Part shown: one piece after another, positions 46,680 to 58,660 of the stretch | How positions within the stretch are numbered: position 1 is the first letter of the stretch | How the letters are laid out: every line of letters starts with the position of its first letter | Translations under genes and position numbers: made by a program | From: Kingdonia uniflora | Lineage: Eukaryota > Streptophyta > Magnoliopsida > Ranunculales > Circaeasteraceae | DNA length: 64,000 bases | NCBI GenBank assembly: GCA_014058105.1 | Contig: JACGCM010000846.1 | Location: 186,001 to 250,000 of the forward strand | Direction of reading: 5' to 3' | Notes under the pieces: generated by a model | What the model saw: only the letters and a program-made list of their open reading frames with translations | Told to the model about the DNA's origin: nothing | Databases searched by the model: none

Positions 46680-46818
46680 AATTTGGAGTGGAAGAATAAA
46701 GACTGACTTAGAGTTCAAGAGATTAACATATGCAAGCTGAAACATGTAAGCCAAACCAAGAAAAGTGAACGCTTCAGACATACTGTGATTGCAAAGCTCA
46801 TAATCTCGAGTCAAAACA
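46680..46818 (-). pseudogene. Exon-like fragment of an unrecognised gene
   Basis: On the minus strand an acceptor (GATTAG) and a donor (GTAAGT) bracket 139 bases with an open frame reading CNHSMSEAFTFLGLAYMF and then QLAYVNLLNSKSVFILPLQ. Composition and the clean splice signals suggest a former coding exon. The parent gene is unknown to me. It lies within 1.2 kb of the CACTA terminus, on the same strand as two further fragments. Confidence 0.45.
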
Positions 46819-47625
46819 CTAATCAGATTCAAATCAAAAGTAAATCAATGGTAACAAGGAATCAAATACTTGATATGTTTCAAGAATCATATCAATGGGC
46901 TAATGTGCATTAACTCAAAGTTCCTAGACTTTGATATTTTATTAAATGTATGTCAGCACTAAATAACATACCAGATGCGAGAGAGTTGTAATGCCAATGA
47001 GATTGGATATCCTTGGTGAATAACATCTAGTAGAATAGAGTACCAAAAATATTACAGAACATAAAAGATGCAGCTGAATTATTCATGAGTACAAAATATG
47101 AAATGACCAGCAACCTAAATAAAATAGAGTACAAATTTCATACTGTTAATAAAAAGGCAGATAAACTAGAAAGCAACCAGAGTAATTCACAACTATGCAG
47201 AATGTAATTACTGATATTTTACAACACTAAAATCTGTACCTAACAAATGCAAAGACCACATATTTCCCCAAAAGCATCCTGTGAACTCCGGTGAAGGTCT
47301 CTATTCTTTATCAGGTGTTACTCCATTTCTTTGGATTTAGGAAAATCTGATGCAAAGGAAGAAAATATGGCATGTCAAATAACAACATTGCATACACCAC
47401 CGATATTACAAGTGCATAAGTCTGCAATACCTATGCAATAACGACACCAAATATATATTGTCGACATCTATTTACAAACGTACATCGGATGTATAATCAA
47501 TACTTCTACCTTAACTGACGTACATAATCAACAACAACAAGTCCATGGAGATGCGGTTTCCCACAAACAACTCAAGCTAACATGTAAGTATTTATTCTTA
47601 CTTGGAATAGTAAATAGGTTATCAC

Positions 47626-47727
47626 CTATTGTGTTTCACCAGCACGATATAAAACATTCATGTCCAAAGACTGGTTCTTGTAGATTGGATCCTCACCAGG
47701 TTCCTCAGCCAACACCAAGAGCTCATC
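47626..47727 (-). pseudogene. Exon-like fragment of an unrecognised gene
   Basis: The minus strand after an acceptor-like TTTGAAG reads DELLVLAEEPGEDPIYKNQ and continues through SLDMNVLYRAGETQ to a stop. The amino-acid make-up looks like a conserved soluble protein rather than chance, but I cannot name the family. Confidence 0.4.
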
Positions 47728-48241
47728 CTTCAAATGCAATAAACACATAAAAATCAGAACAAAGTATACAATAATTTTATAGTAAAAATAGGAAGGAAAA
47801 TCAATGATGCTTGATCTCATTGTGGCTAGCACTCCGTCTCGTAATTAACCGAGTAAGAGGCTTCATTTATCAATAAGAGAAGAAATAAATAACTTTGAAA
47901 AAAAAAAGTAGAGCCAAAAATGTCGAACTCAGTATGGGAAAAAAATGCCCACGTTAACTGAAGGAGAGCTAGTTACAACTTCGAATTCAACCATTCATAT
48001 AAATGCAATTGTGCACAATGCCCCACTCTTTAATACCTACCAAATTAATCAAACTGATTTACTTCTTGAAGTACATACGGGAAATTAGGCATAATTTTTT
48101 TTGATGTATTTTGTAAATGCCCTGTTGTCCTATCTGTTTGAAACATAGATAACAACATTTATGAGATAATTTGTTTATTGATATAGCAAAACTAAATTGG
48201 ATCAATAAAGTACATAGTAATGCAAGGTTTGAATAGCTTAC

Positions 48242-48338
48242 CTTTCCACTGAACTTCTTCTCCAATTCCGTCGCAAGCCTCACATGAATTTTACGAAAGG
48301 CTTTCTTTAGTCTGAAGGAACATGGATAACAATAGCCT
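48242..48338 (-). pseudogene. Ribosomal protein eS7 (RPS7) exon fragment
   Basis: Minus-strand reading gives KAIVIHVP, a one-base deletion, then RLKKAFRKIHVRLATELEKKF followed by SGK and a GTAAGC donor. This is the centre of the plant 40S ribosomal protein S7, where the family has KAVVIYVP(F/Y)RLRKAFRKIH and RELEKKFSGK. A stop lies just upstream in the KAIV frame. The exons before and after are not found nearby. It is a broken fragment, perhaps carried by the neighbouring CACTA element. Confidence 0.8.
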
Positions 48339-49379
48339 TCTATTTAAAAGCAATCCTTTTCAAGGAGCTAACTATAACTTCAGCTATTTAATTGTTGTGC
48401 CATAAAGGTATTCATGAAACCAAGTGTAAAAATTAAAAACTTCATAATTTTTTTTACCATAGTAACAAAGTATAAATTTTAATTAATCAATATCATTGAA
48501 TTGATTGATTAACCAGTATATAATAGTTGAAGCAATTATAAATTTCTTCTTCTTTTTGTCTCTATTATCTCCAACATCATGAATTGTTCCCTTTTTCCCT
48601 CCTCCTTTATCCAGGCTTGGGATCGGCAATAAAACCATAGGGCTCCATTGGCAAAGTTTAAAATAAAAAAATTACCTGCAAGAAATCCATTAGCCAGTGA
48701 GAGAAATAATTGCAACTTCATATCCTTTCTACTATAGTAACGTCAAAACAAATCATGAGTCATATTAGTGGTCTGTGTTAGGAAAAAACAAAATTTAAAG
48801 ATTACCTTATGCTCGAAGCTCCAATTAGACCCTTTTGAATCTTTCAGAGAGTATAGGGACCAAAAAGAGAACAATATATTTATATTGCTCCTTCAACATA
48901 TGTCTGCACGTGCTCTATTAACACATGCTCTAATAACATATGCATATACCATAAAAATCTTACTAGAGCTTCATATACACCTTCTAGTAACTACAAGCAT
49001 CTGACTATTTTAATGCCTATATTATTGTTTAATATACTATGACCCTAAAAACATTATATGTTATACTAATTACCAAAAAGTATCCATCCTTATTCTTTTG
49101 GGTCCTCCAAATATAATCAGTAATAATATGTCATGCAAACATAAGTTTTCATATATATTTTACTTCACACTTTTTTCAATTTCCTAGGAACTTGGTTGCC
49201 CTAACAAGTTCAACAAACATGCCCTCAGTAACAAATATCTATTAAATTCATTCACACTATAGGAAGGATCTAAAGTAAAATCAGTGTGAAGTAATGTTAT
49301 TACTTGGATGTTTCTATATATCACCTATCTTTTCTCGTAGTTATTCCAATATCTCCTTCCTGAACTCGACACTTATGAC

Positions 49380-49990
49380 AAGAAAGTTTTCTGCTTCTAA
49401 AGAGTCTCTTCTAAGGATACCGAAGGCAGAATCTTAATATTTGCTATTGAATCCCTCTGTCTTCTTTAATTCAACATACAACATGCCAGGAACGTCAAAG
49501 GAAACTTATCGTTGCCATTATAAAGTGATCATGAACTCGGGTGCTCTTCTTGCAAATGGAGTATATTATTGGTGGACAACTTGCCATTGTATTTTCTCCT
49601 TTGACTTGGAAAATGAAGAGTCTTTAGTTATTAAGATACCAGTTCCTGTGATGGGGATGCCTGGTAATATGCAAAAAGCGAAAGTGTTCTTAGGGGAATC
49701 ATAAGGAATTATCTACTATATTTTCTTAAGTATGATCAGCCTTTAGGTTTGGATACTTGACTCTAATCTTAACTGGGTAAGAAAATACTTCATCTCTATA
49801 TGGGAAATGGATTACAATCCAATTTTTTAAGAGTTGGTGTAGAAAGCCGCCTAATATGTCTGATTGGTGCACCACTCCCAGTACAACTATGTATCCTTTT
49901 ACTTTCCAAGATGATGCTGTGTTTATGAAGGTATGCAGATCAATTTGCGGTTATCACCTAAAAACATGAAGATTTGAGGAACTTTGTGGG
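49380..49990 (+). pseudogene. F-box-associated (FBA) domain fragment
   Basis: Open from 49441, it reads YRCHYKVIMNSGALLANGVYYW, the N/S-G-x-L-x-NGxxYW signature of plant FBA interaction domains, then CHCIFSFDLENEESLVIKIP. After a stop at 49702 the similarity seems to continue (VWILDSNLNWVRKY near 49745). No F-box lies upstream. It belongs to a different F-box subfamily from the DUF295 cluster at 23-32 kb. The fragment is dead. Confidence 0.7.
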
Positions 49991-50031
49991 TTTGGGAAGC
50001 TAAGTTATCGGAAACCCAATGAAATGAAATT

Positions 50032-50313
50032 GTGGTTCCGTACAAATTAACTTTAGTACGAGTACAAAATATGCAAAATAACTATTGGCAACCCGAAGCC
50101 TATGAAAGAGCAGTAACAAATATAAAAAGGAAAGATGTCCAAGCATATCATGCAAGTATAAACGACGTGCAGAAAGTCAGAGAACTCAATAAGATCTTGA
50201 GGGATTTAAGAAAGAATGGCGATATAGTTATTATGGTATCGAAAGTGAAAGAGTTGCTTAAGGATCGAAAATACCTTATTTGGGGCTTGATTCCTTTTAT
50301 GCCAAAGACATGA
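50032..50313 (+). pseudogene. Unrecognised conserved-looking coding fragment
   Basis: An open stretch of 93 codons reads NNYWQPEAYERAVTNIKRKD, then DVQKVRELNKILRDLRKNGD and KELLKDRKYLIWGLIPFMPKT. The charged, helix-forming pattern and the WGLIPF segment look like true protein sequence. I cannot assign a family. No start codon context or splice sites define it as a gene, and stops follow directly. Confidence 0.4.
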
Positions 50314-50449
50314 GATTATTCTCAAACTTAAAGTGGAGCTTCCCTTGAAGAAGCTTATCATGGAAGAGTCATGCATTATTAACATAAAAATAAAGGAGAC
50401 CAACACAACTAATGTCCACCTCCCAACTCCTAATTTGTTATATTTCAAT

Positions 50450-51740
50450 ATGAGTGAGTCTATGTAGGAGATGTAGGTTTGCCTAGGTATCTAAGTCAAG
50501 TGAAAGCATTTATAAACAGAACATAATGAAATAAGTAAGAACTCAAGTATCCAAGTTAAGTGGATATAATTCTCCTTATTAATGCCTCTAGTTTCTTTAC
50601 ACATTAAAGATAGATCAAATGAAATGTAAGAACAACTTTATAATGGTGAGTGAAATATATGCCTAACAAAGAAAGTATATTTTAGGCATCGAGGAGTAAG
50701 GGAAAAAAGGGAGTTGTGTTTACCTTCTCAACAACTCTTCGTGTAGTAAATGCCGACTAACTTGTCCATAAGTATGACCAATCGTAATGGGATCATCACT
50801 ATCTAGATATACAATTGTGTCTTGCCAAACATGCTTAATACACCCTCCAATCCCAAGATCTAAAAACAAGGCTATTAGGCTTAACTTGGATTTGGAACCA
50901 AAGAAGAGAACATAACTTCTATTTTAATGCTGATTTTCCAATAGGAATCACAAGTAGTAAATTAGTGAGTTTCGTGTAGTGAGAATATTATTATGCTGGA
51001 ACTAAAATTACAATAGGGCTTATGGATGAAAGAACTCAGAAGGATAATTACATAGCTCTTCCACTCATAAGCTGTCCAGTATACTATAGTAATAAGTTAC
51101 ACTCAAAGCAAATATGGGGTTTACGAGTTCATTTCTACGAACTGGCTAAGCTTTGACTCCCATTTAAATCTTCAAAGTTGTGCTTAGGATCAATATGGAA
51201 GAAACTAAAAGTACAAAAGTCCCACAGAAACAAGTTAAAGCACAAGCATAGGTGAAGCTAGGGGTATATAAAAGAACTTCTCGCCCATGGAAGAGATAGT
51301 ATGCCCATTATCAGATTGAACAACTTCTATATAAATTAACAAGCAATAATAATGGATTCTCAAATCTATTATAGCGATAATAAAATTCAGTAAGAAAAGA
51401 GGAAAAACACAATTAGGGTTTAAATCTAAGAAATAAAAATTTAGCAGGAAAATCATACCTTTGAATCGATTTCAAACTGCCTCGTAGCACTACCAATACA
51501 AAAACTAATAAACATAAAACATGCATGTAATAGAGTGAGTACCTGTTAAGTTACAAAATCAGCAAACAAGAAACATTCATGAAAAAAATTGTCAAAACAA
51601 ATAGAGTACATAAAGTATTTGTTAACATTCATGAAAGAAATATTCAGTTAAAAGAGTACCTGTTAACATTTTTAGTCTAACAAACAATAGACATTTTCAG
51701 TTTACATGGACAAACAAATATACTTTTTAACATGTAGTTA
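50450..51740. other. Intergenic region without recognised features
   Basis: AT-rich, no coding pattern. Short direct repeats containing GAGTACCTGTTAA and AACATTCATGAAA lie around 51535-51670. The left terminal repeat of the MULE was not found here. Confidence 0.4.
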
Positions 51741-51769
51741 AATGTTTCTAAATATGCTTGTTGTGTTGA

Positions 51770-52100
51770 TGCCCTAGTTTGCCTTTGAGTTTGAGTAGCT
51801 TGAAACTACCTTTAGGCTTGACTTGCTTGACTCTGCCATTGGACTTGAGTAGCTTGAGACTACCTTTGGGCTTGACTTGCTCTAGTTTTCCTTTCGGCTT
51901 GACTTGTCCTAGTTTTCCTTGGGGCTGCAGTAGCTTGAGACTGCCATTGGGCTTGACTTGCTCTAGTTTGCCTTAGGGCATCAGTAGTTTAAGATTTCCA
52001 TTAGGCTTGACTTGCTCTAGTTTGCCTTGGGGCATCAGTAGCTTGAGTTTGCCTTGATTGACTTTTCCTTAAGCCTTGAGTAGCTTGAGTTTGGCTTTGA
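51770..52100 (-). repeat. Degenerate short tandem repeats at the MULE C-terminal end
   Basis: Units related to GGCTTGACTTGCTCTAGTTT and GCAGTAGCTTGAGACTGCC repeat about eight times. On the minus strand they encode Gln/Ser/Thr/Ala-rich tracts (QASQ, QTRAS, QTQA). Confidence 0.8.
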
Positions 52101-55100
52101 TTTTGCCTTGATTGTGTTTGCCTTTGGACTTGAACTTGTTGTGTTGATGCCCTAGTTTGCATTGGGGATTGACTTGCTTGAGTTGGCCTTGGGGATTTAG
52201 TATCTTGAGTTTGCCTTACAACCCTAGAAGATCTTCTACCACCACCACCTATACCACCACTTCCCCTTCCTATCATATTTGGTGTTGTAGGTGGTAAGCC
52301 AACACTGCTCATATGTCTTGCCATGCTAATATTTGTATCTACCCTCTTTGGTGCTCTTGCCACTCTTGACCTTGGTGTTGCTGGTGCACCCTAACAAGTT
52401 TTCTTGTTGTGACCATAACCACCATATTTTCCACATCTCTTCTGCCTCTTTTCTTCATATGGATTATGGATTCTTTATTTTCTAGGTCTCCCAGCTCCTC
52501 TCACCAATGGGGGAGGTAGAAAATGGTTTTCACGGTTTGTAGGCTGCATATAATACAAAAATATACATACATATTAAATATCAACTCGTATGCACTTGTG
52601 TTTAAATACAAACCTTCTCCCATTTTGATCCATCAACTAGGATATACGATATTTTTATATGTTTGGACATATGTAGTAGCTTTATGAAAATAAGAAACAC
52701 AGCTGTTAGCCATCCATAAAAAAAAGTTAGATTTTAAAAAATTAGAGACATAACTTTGTAAACATTTAGATTATTAACCAAAAAATACTTTACTTACTTA
52801 ACCCATGACCACCCATAAGGGAGTATAACACTGACAACATGCATACATGGTAGTCCAGAAAGTTGTCATTCATGGCAATCACATTCATGTGTGTTGGTGT
52901 TCACTCTCCATCTTTGGCCATTTATCCCAATTGTAAGAAAAGATCTTAATATGATCCCTTACACCTGATATTGACCATAACATTTGATCATCTTATCAAG
53001 GTGGGTTTGTGTTCTAGGGACTAACACCGAACCTGTAAAAAAGATATACATATAGTCACATAGTAGTTCATGAAAAGAAGAAGAGATCTCAAACAATAAG
53101 AAAAAGTCTTATTTAGCTTACCTGCTTCTTCTCACTCTTTTACCTTGAGCATCATGTCATTCATGAGTTTCATCAACATTATAATCAGTTTTTCTAGTAA
53201 CTTGTAGATTGGCCTGTCCCTAATCTTTAAAATCCACATGTTAAAAGACTTACTGAAGTTGTTTGTGATATGTTCACACTTGGTAGTGAAATCAAAGTGG
53301 GACCAGCCCAGCGCTCAAATGGCTCCATAAGTAACCAGTCACGAGTAGCTGGGTTATCAAGCTTAAGCTGGTCCATGTGCTTATTCTTTTCAGATTGCTT
53401 AAATGTCTTTGCTGCACTCCGTACTAACCACTCTATTTGGGTCCCTCTGTAAAACTTCTTCATATTCTTGAACATATGTCTAAAGCAAAATCTGTGATTT
53501 GCATGAGAAAAAAGGGTAGTCACAACAATGAGTCCCTTCTGTATATCTGATATGAATGTTAGCTTTTGATTATGTAGAATGAGATAGGGCTGAAGAACCT
53601 CAAGAAAGTTGGTCCAAATTTCTTTACATTTTGATCTCCATAAGTAAACTGTAATATGGAATAGGTCATTGTTGCCATCCAAGGCAATCACAGATAGACA
53701 ATCCCCCAATATTTACCCTTTAGAAAATAACCATCCAAACCAAGTATAGGTCTACACCCACTTAACCATTCATGAAAACTTGTCTTAAACATCACCAATA
53801 AATATTTCCACTAGTTACTTTAAAGATTTTTACTATATTTGGCCAAACTGCTAGGGTTAGCCAATAAGACTTGTCTCATAAATTTAGGTTATTTAATATA
53901 ACCCTCATCATATGATCCAACTATCCTCTCCATGCATATAGTCCAACCATTCCATGAAGTATAATATGAAATATCAACGCCATACCTTATTGAAATCAAC
54001 TCCTTCACACCTGCTAGTCTAGTGGTTCTCACTGTCCTAATTATTTCTTCAACTTCCTTTGTCACCCACTAGGCATTTATATTTTTGTTAGATTGGCCAC
54101 TCCTACCAGGATATGTGTGAATAAGATTACTACTGGCTTTCATACTGAAAGTGGTACCATCTGGCTTAACCCTAGCATAGAATATCCATTGACAGTTGAA
54201 TGTTTCAGCCTCAATACAAATGTATCTACCCTCATATAGTCATTCTTTTTTGTTAGAATTGGTGCTTGTTCACAATGGTCTATTGCCTTAAAAAAGCTCT
54301 GCAAGCATCAACTGTGGACCACTCCATGCCAATAACTATCTCTAACCCAGGATTATGCACAGGTAATTTAGTATGATGCACTTCATCTTCTTCTGTTATA
54401 AAAATGTTATTACATTCTTTGGCCAAATCTCTGAACTCAACATCATATCTGTCTATATTAGCTTGGGTTGGACCATCATCACCATCAACTGATGAGTGAT
54501 TTGAGTAATACCCTTCCTCTACATCTAGGCTATCTGGGTTAGCTTTAGCCCATATATTCTAAGCATCAACTTCATTAACTTCTTCTTCATCATTTGAAGC
54601 CTCTCCCCCCAATCCAGCTCCAGTCCCAGTTTCTGGATTAACTGGAGCATCTTCCCCCAATCCAACTCCACTTAGTTTTAATATAAGGTTTATCATCACT
54701 GAAGTCCATATGTGGCAAACCATCAAGTTCTTCCTCAGGTACTTTACTTGCCTTTGGTTTTTTTAACTTTTTTAGTGTTCTTTTTACAACTTTGTAAACT
54801 ATTGCCTTTTCTCTTTGGCTTTGATACAACTCTTTTTTCTGTTTGAGTCACAACTACCTTTTGTTTAACCCTGACAATAGTCTTATGTTAAAGTGGATCA
54901 AATTGTGTACTCTCATGTTGTAGTGGATCAAACTGTATAGTCTCAATCTCAACCTTAACTTGAGAAGTAGGATATATTGGTGGTCCTTCATCTGGTTCTA
55001 TCATAACTACATCTGGTTGTTAAATTAAACGTGGGGGCACAACTTCTATAGGCACTGCATATACATAGAAATGTACACCCCACATACTATCCACATCACT

Positions 55101-55380
55101 ACAATGCCACATCTTATACAAACATGTATCATTACAAACATCCATTATCTCACCTGTACATAGTGTTTTCACCACTATCCCAGAACTAGGTGAGATAACT
55201 TCATTTATCCCAATAATATCAAACATAATATACTCCAACAAACCTTGATAGTAAAACTGATCCTCATCTACATTTTCAAATATATGCATGTCCCCCATCA
55301 ATGTATAGACGATGTGTATACACTGTCTCCCTAAGTTTAGACCATCTACCTCCTAAATGAATAATGACATTTTTAGGTCA
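51990..55380 (-). pseudogene. MULE (Mutator-like) transposase, decayed
   Basis: Minus-strand blocks in order are an N-terminal MuDR-type segment (VDGLNLGRQCIHIVYTL, then MHIFENVDEDQFYYQGLLEY, 55350-55020) and a Lys-rich region with PHMDFSDDKPYIKTKW near 54690. The MULE transposase core follows at 53709-53300 (LSVIALDGNNDLFHITVY, QKLTFISDIQKGLIVV, HRFCFRHMFKNMKKFY), then SWIM-region traces and a knuckle-like KRCGKYGGYGHNKKTC near 52430 with a Gln-rich tail to 52001. Core residues such as the D of SDIQKG remain, but stops and frameshifts are numerous. Terminal inverted repeats were not identified. Confidence 0.85.
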
Positions 55381-55399
55381 TTCTTGTCATTGTAGCATA

Positions 55400-56060
55400 C
55401 CCCCAAACATGATATTATTAAGACAAATATCATGGTAACATACCCAAAACACCTAATTTAAAAACACCTCTTGTAAAAGCCTTATTTCTTTTAATATACC
55501 GTAATTACAGAAAAATCAAAACCCTAATTTTATAATCCAAACCACTTTTAAAAATCTCCAAATCTGTAATCCAAACTCTAATTCTTAGCATAAATCTTCT
55601 AACTTTCAAAATGGGAAAACCATAACAATAAATATTAGAGAGAGATTTACAAATTTTACCTATTCAAAAAGAAAGAAAGAAAGAGAGATAGAGACTTACA
55701 TTATGATTAGGAGAGAGATAAGAGATTCAAAGGTTTGGCGAGATCAGGTATTAGATTGCTGTACTTTAGTTTTTTCAAATTTTTATAGTTGTAGAAGATA
55801 CAAATTTTCCTAAATTTTCCCTCCAAGAATAATTTTTTGTTTGAGACAGTTTTGGTAAAGAAATGACCGGAAGACAACTTGTTCAACTGTTAGAGGAAAT
55901 CACGTGCAACTCGTGTGAGGGTAGTTTAGTCAGTTCATGGCAAAATTTGAGTTCAACGAAGGTTGACATGTGGTCAGAGGCAATTTGGGGACCAAAACTA
56001 CTTATTTAAACAACTTGGGGACCAAAGGCAAATATTCAGTCTATAGGTGGGATTGTAGTA
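55400..56060. other. Region between MULE and first-exon module 1
   Basis: Non-coding. A direct repeat of TTGGGGACCAAA (55986 and 56021) within GCAATTTGGGGACC / ACAACTTGGGGACC resembles sequence often seen at plant DNA-transposon ends, perhaps the outer part of the MULE. No matching inverted copy was found. Confidence 0.35.
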
Positions 56061-56069
56061 AAAAATTCT

Positions 56070-56462
56070 TATTAGTATTTGAGAGCTATACACAATTTAT
56101 ACACAAATACTCATTCTTTAAAATCACGTTTACTGCCCCATCTTCCACCGTAGTCTGTTTGGTGGTTAGGGTTTCACAATCCTCCAAAAAATCATCCTTT
56201 TTTGTCCTTGTTGGTGATTAGGGTTTGGATTTCCCTGAAATTCTTGTTTGTGTATTACTGTTTATGATGAAGCTTCGCAGCGGAACTGATACTAATGCAA
56301 ATAGGTATGGATTATTCTTGATGATTAGGATTTCAAAATTTTCTAATTCTATTGTTATTGATTATTAGGGTTTTGAAATTGCTAAAATTATAATATAATT
56401 TTGTCCTTTGGTGATAAGGGGTTCGAGTTATCCTAATAGGAGAAATTTTGAAGAAGCTATTG
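56070..56462 (+). repeat. First-exon module, copy 1
   Basis: From GAGAGCTATACACAATTTAT onward this stretch is a copy of the leader that precedes the gene at 60759: telo-box motifs TTAGGGTTT, a TTTTTTGTCCTTGTTGG block, then an ATG exon at 56267-56304 reading MKLRSGTDTNAN and a phase-2 GTATGG donor. A second in-frame ATG lies one codon upstream. After the exon the similarity runs on through GATTATTAGGGTTTTGAAATTG to GGGGTTCGAGTTATCC, where a copia fragment takes over. Confidence 0.75.
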
Positions 56463-57240
56463 CAGGGGCAAATAATAATGTCTATAATGGTAAGTTACGA
56501 CATATACGTCGTAGGCATAATACTGTAAAGAAATTACTTGCAAGTAGAGTTATATCCATTGACTTTGTGAAGTCAAGTGATAACCTAGCAGATCCATTTA
56601 CAAAAGGGTTGGCAAAAATGCAAGTATTTTCCACATCGAGGGGAATGGTCTTAAGGCCTTTAACTACGAGTTTACCTCAGTGGAAACCTAACTTAGTTGA
56701 TTGAAGATCCCTTGATCTAGGTTTAATAAGACAACTAGTTGCGAGTTACTCAAAATGAGTACTGATGAGATTTTAAATCCTGTTCATTCAACGATGTGAA
56801 CAGTGTAACATGTAACAATTTTCAGAGTCAATTCTATGAGTTTTTAATGATTCTTATGACTTGTATTTATAAGTGGGAGACGTCAGGGTACTCTTAATAG
56901 GTAATTATCTATGTAAATGTGAGGTGAGGTCACTTCCATGAGAATTTCATAGGGTGAAATTTTCTAAAAGCACTCATGAATCCCAGTTTTGTTCAGGGCC
57001 GAATTGAACACAACTGTGAAAGCTAATTACGTTTAGAAAAGTACTTTGTGAAGATTATTGTCTTGGTTTATACTAAAGTTGACAGTTCAAGACATATGTT
57101 CACTAATCAACGTAAATTTGATTGTTATTTACTAGGGAATGTTCTGTGACCCAATTTACATGAACAAACAACACCTTAAGGAGATGATCGAGTCTAGTGT
57201 ATACACACTATCTCCTTAAGACACAATGTTTTAGGGGAAT
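56463..57240 (+). pseudogene. Ty1/copia 3' fragment: RNase H tail and 3' untranslated part
   Basis: The frame ending at 56704 reads NVYNGKLRHIRRRHNTVKKL, VISIDFVKSSDNLADPFTKGL and SRGMVLRP, the C-terminal end of a copia RNase H. It is fused in frame to the preceding module sequence by the junction near 56463. About 530 bases of non-coding sequence follow, ending in TTTTAGGGGAA, a polypurine-like run in front of TGTAGG. The upstream pol is absent. Confidence 0.8.
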
Positions 57241-58335
57241 GTAGGCCCCTGTCTCCCAGGATACAACGATCAGTCGCAGAGAGAAGAAAGTACGTCTATC
57301 TCTATGCCAAATGAACATTGCTTACATCTATTTTCTCTCTTGAAAATAACTCAAGAAAATTATGAAAAATTGATAATAATAAATAAAAATTAAGTTGGCA
57401 TAGGTGACTCTTCACCAAGGGTCACACCTCAAGTTAGTGCCTCTTCACCAAGAGTCATACCTCAAGCTGCGTCTGTTGGAGACAACCCAACTCACACCTC
57501 AAAAACCCAAGCTAAGTATTTCCAAGGAATCCCCATGACCCCAAGGGTCACACCTCAAGTTAGTGCCTCTTCACCAAGAGTCACATCTCAAGCTGTGTCT
57601 GTTGGAGATAACCCAACTCACACATCAAAACCCCAAACTAAACGTTTCCAAGGAATCCCCATGCCTCTTCACCAAGAGTCACACCTCAAGCTGTGTGTGT
57701 CTGTTAGAGATAACCCAACTCACACATCAAAAACCCAAACTAAGCATTTCTAAGGAATCCCTATGACCCCAAGGCCCCAAGGTAGTTTACACACACGGGT
57801 CACCCAAGTGCGTGTGACCCACCAACTATCACGCACATCACAATAACTTAAGTGCTTGACTTATTTATATAGTAGAGTTGAGCTTCTCTCATATCCATTG
57901 TGGGACTAAAAACACTTAGTTCTACCATTCAAGGAAAAGGAAAACTAAAACTAAAAACCTCTTTGTATTTTTCAACAAAACATATATGGGAGAATATGTA
58001 GATTCCTTTTGATTGAAAATATCTAGAATACACATAGATGTAGTTCAAGTTAGCTGATAAAGTCGGTAACGGTTTAAGAACCTAATGTTGGAAGAACAAC
58101 TCTACCATGTGATAGGTGGAGAGATTCCGTATTCTTCAAGTACATTCACTGTATGAAAATACTCTATCAATGTATTTGATTGAGAGAGCAGAGACATTCA
58201 ACTTATTGACAATATGCAGTTGCCAACTAGGAGTCACTCCTCCGGTATTATTGAGTAAAAGAAGATGAGAGTGCACTGTCAGATAAAATGTACCACAGAC
58301 TGTGACCATCTTGGACAATGCCTTCAAATTCAACT
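57241..58335 (+). repeat. Probable 3' LTR of the copia fragment
   Basis: It starts TGTAGGCC after the purine run and extends to where module copy 2 begins (about 58340). No second copy exists in the window, so the limits rest on the purine tract and the module boundary only. It includes a three-unit tandem repeat. Confidence 0.5.
57405..57780. repeat. Three-unit tandem repeat, period about 120-130 bp
   Basis: Units carry CCTCTTCACCAAGAGTCA(T/C)A, CTCAAGCTG(C/T)GT, CTGTTGGAGA(C/T)AACCCAACT and TTTCCAAGGAATCCC(C/T)ATG in the same order. The third unit is shortened at its start. Confidence 0.85.
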
Positions 58336-58339
58336 GGTA

Positions 58340-58660
58340 GGGAGGAAATTAGTATTTAAGAGCAATACACAATTTATAAACAAATATTCAGCCCAAAATC
58401 TTCTTCAAAATCCCCATCTTCCACCGTAGTCTGTTTAGTGATTAGGGTTTCAAAATCCTCCAAAAAAATCATCATTTTTTGTCCTTGAAATTAGTCTTCA
58501 ATTCTTTTTAGGTATCTCACAGTGGAATCGATACTCTTGTAAAAAGGTATGGATTGTTCTTGAAATTCTGCTTTGTTTTTGTTTTTGTTGCTAATTAATT
58601 TTTAGAATTCCCTAAACTTGTTTGTTCAGTTATTTAGGATGCTGAGGAAAATTAAGGTTA
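58340..58660 (+). repeat. First-exon module, copy 2 (degenerate)
   Basis: It begins TTAGTATTTAAGAGCAATACAC like copy 1. It contains the CCATCTTCCACCGTAGTCTG block and one telo-box, then an exon remnant (CAGTGGAATCGATACTCTTG, then a GTATGG donor) whose ATG is lost. It jumps directly to the GCTAATTAATTTTTAGAATTCC part that in copy 3 precedes the second exon, and ends TTATTTAGGATGCTGAGG. Confidence 0.7.

Noticed and set aside
50975..50990. GTGTAGTG near 50984 as the right CACTA terminus
   Set aside because: Only seven bases match the inverse of CACTACAACAAAAAGG and the following AGA does not match the CCA in front of the left end.
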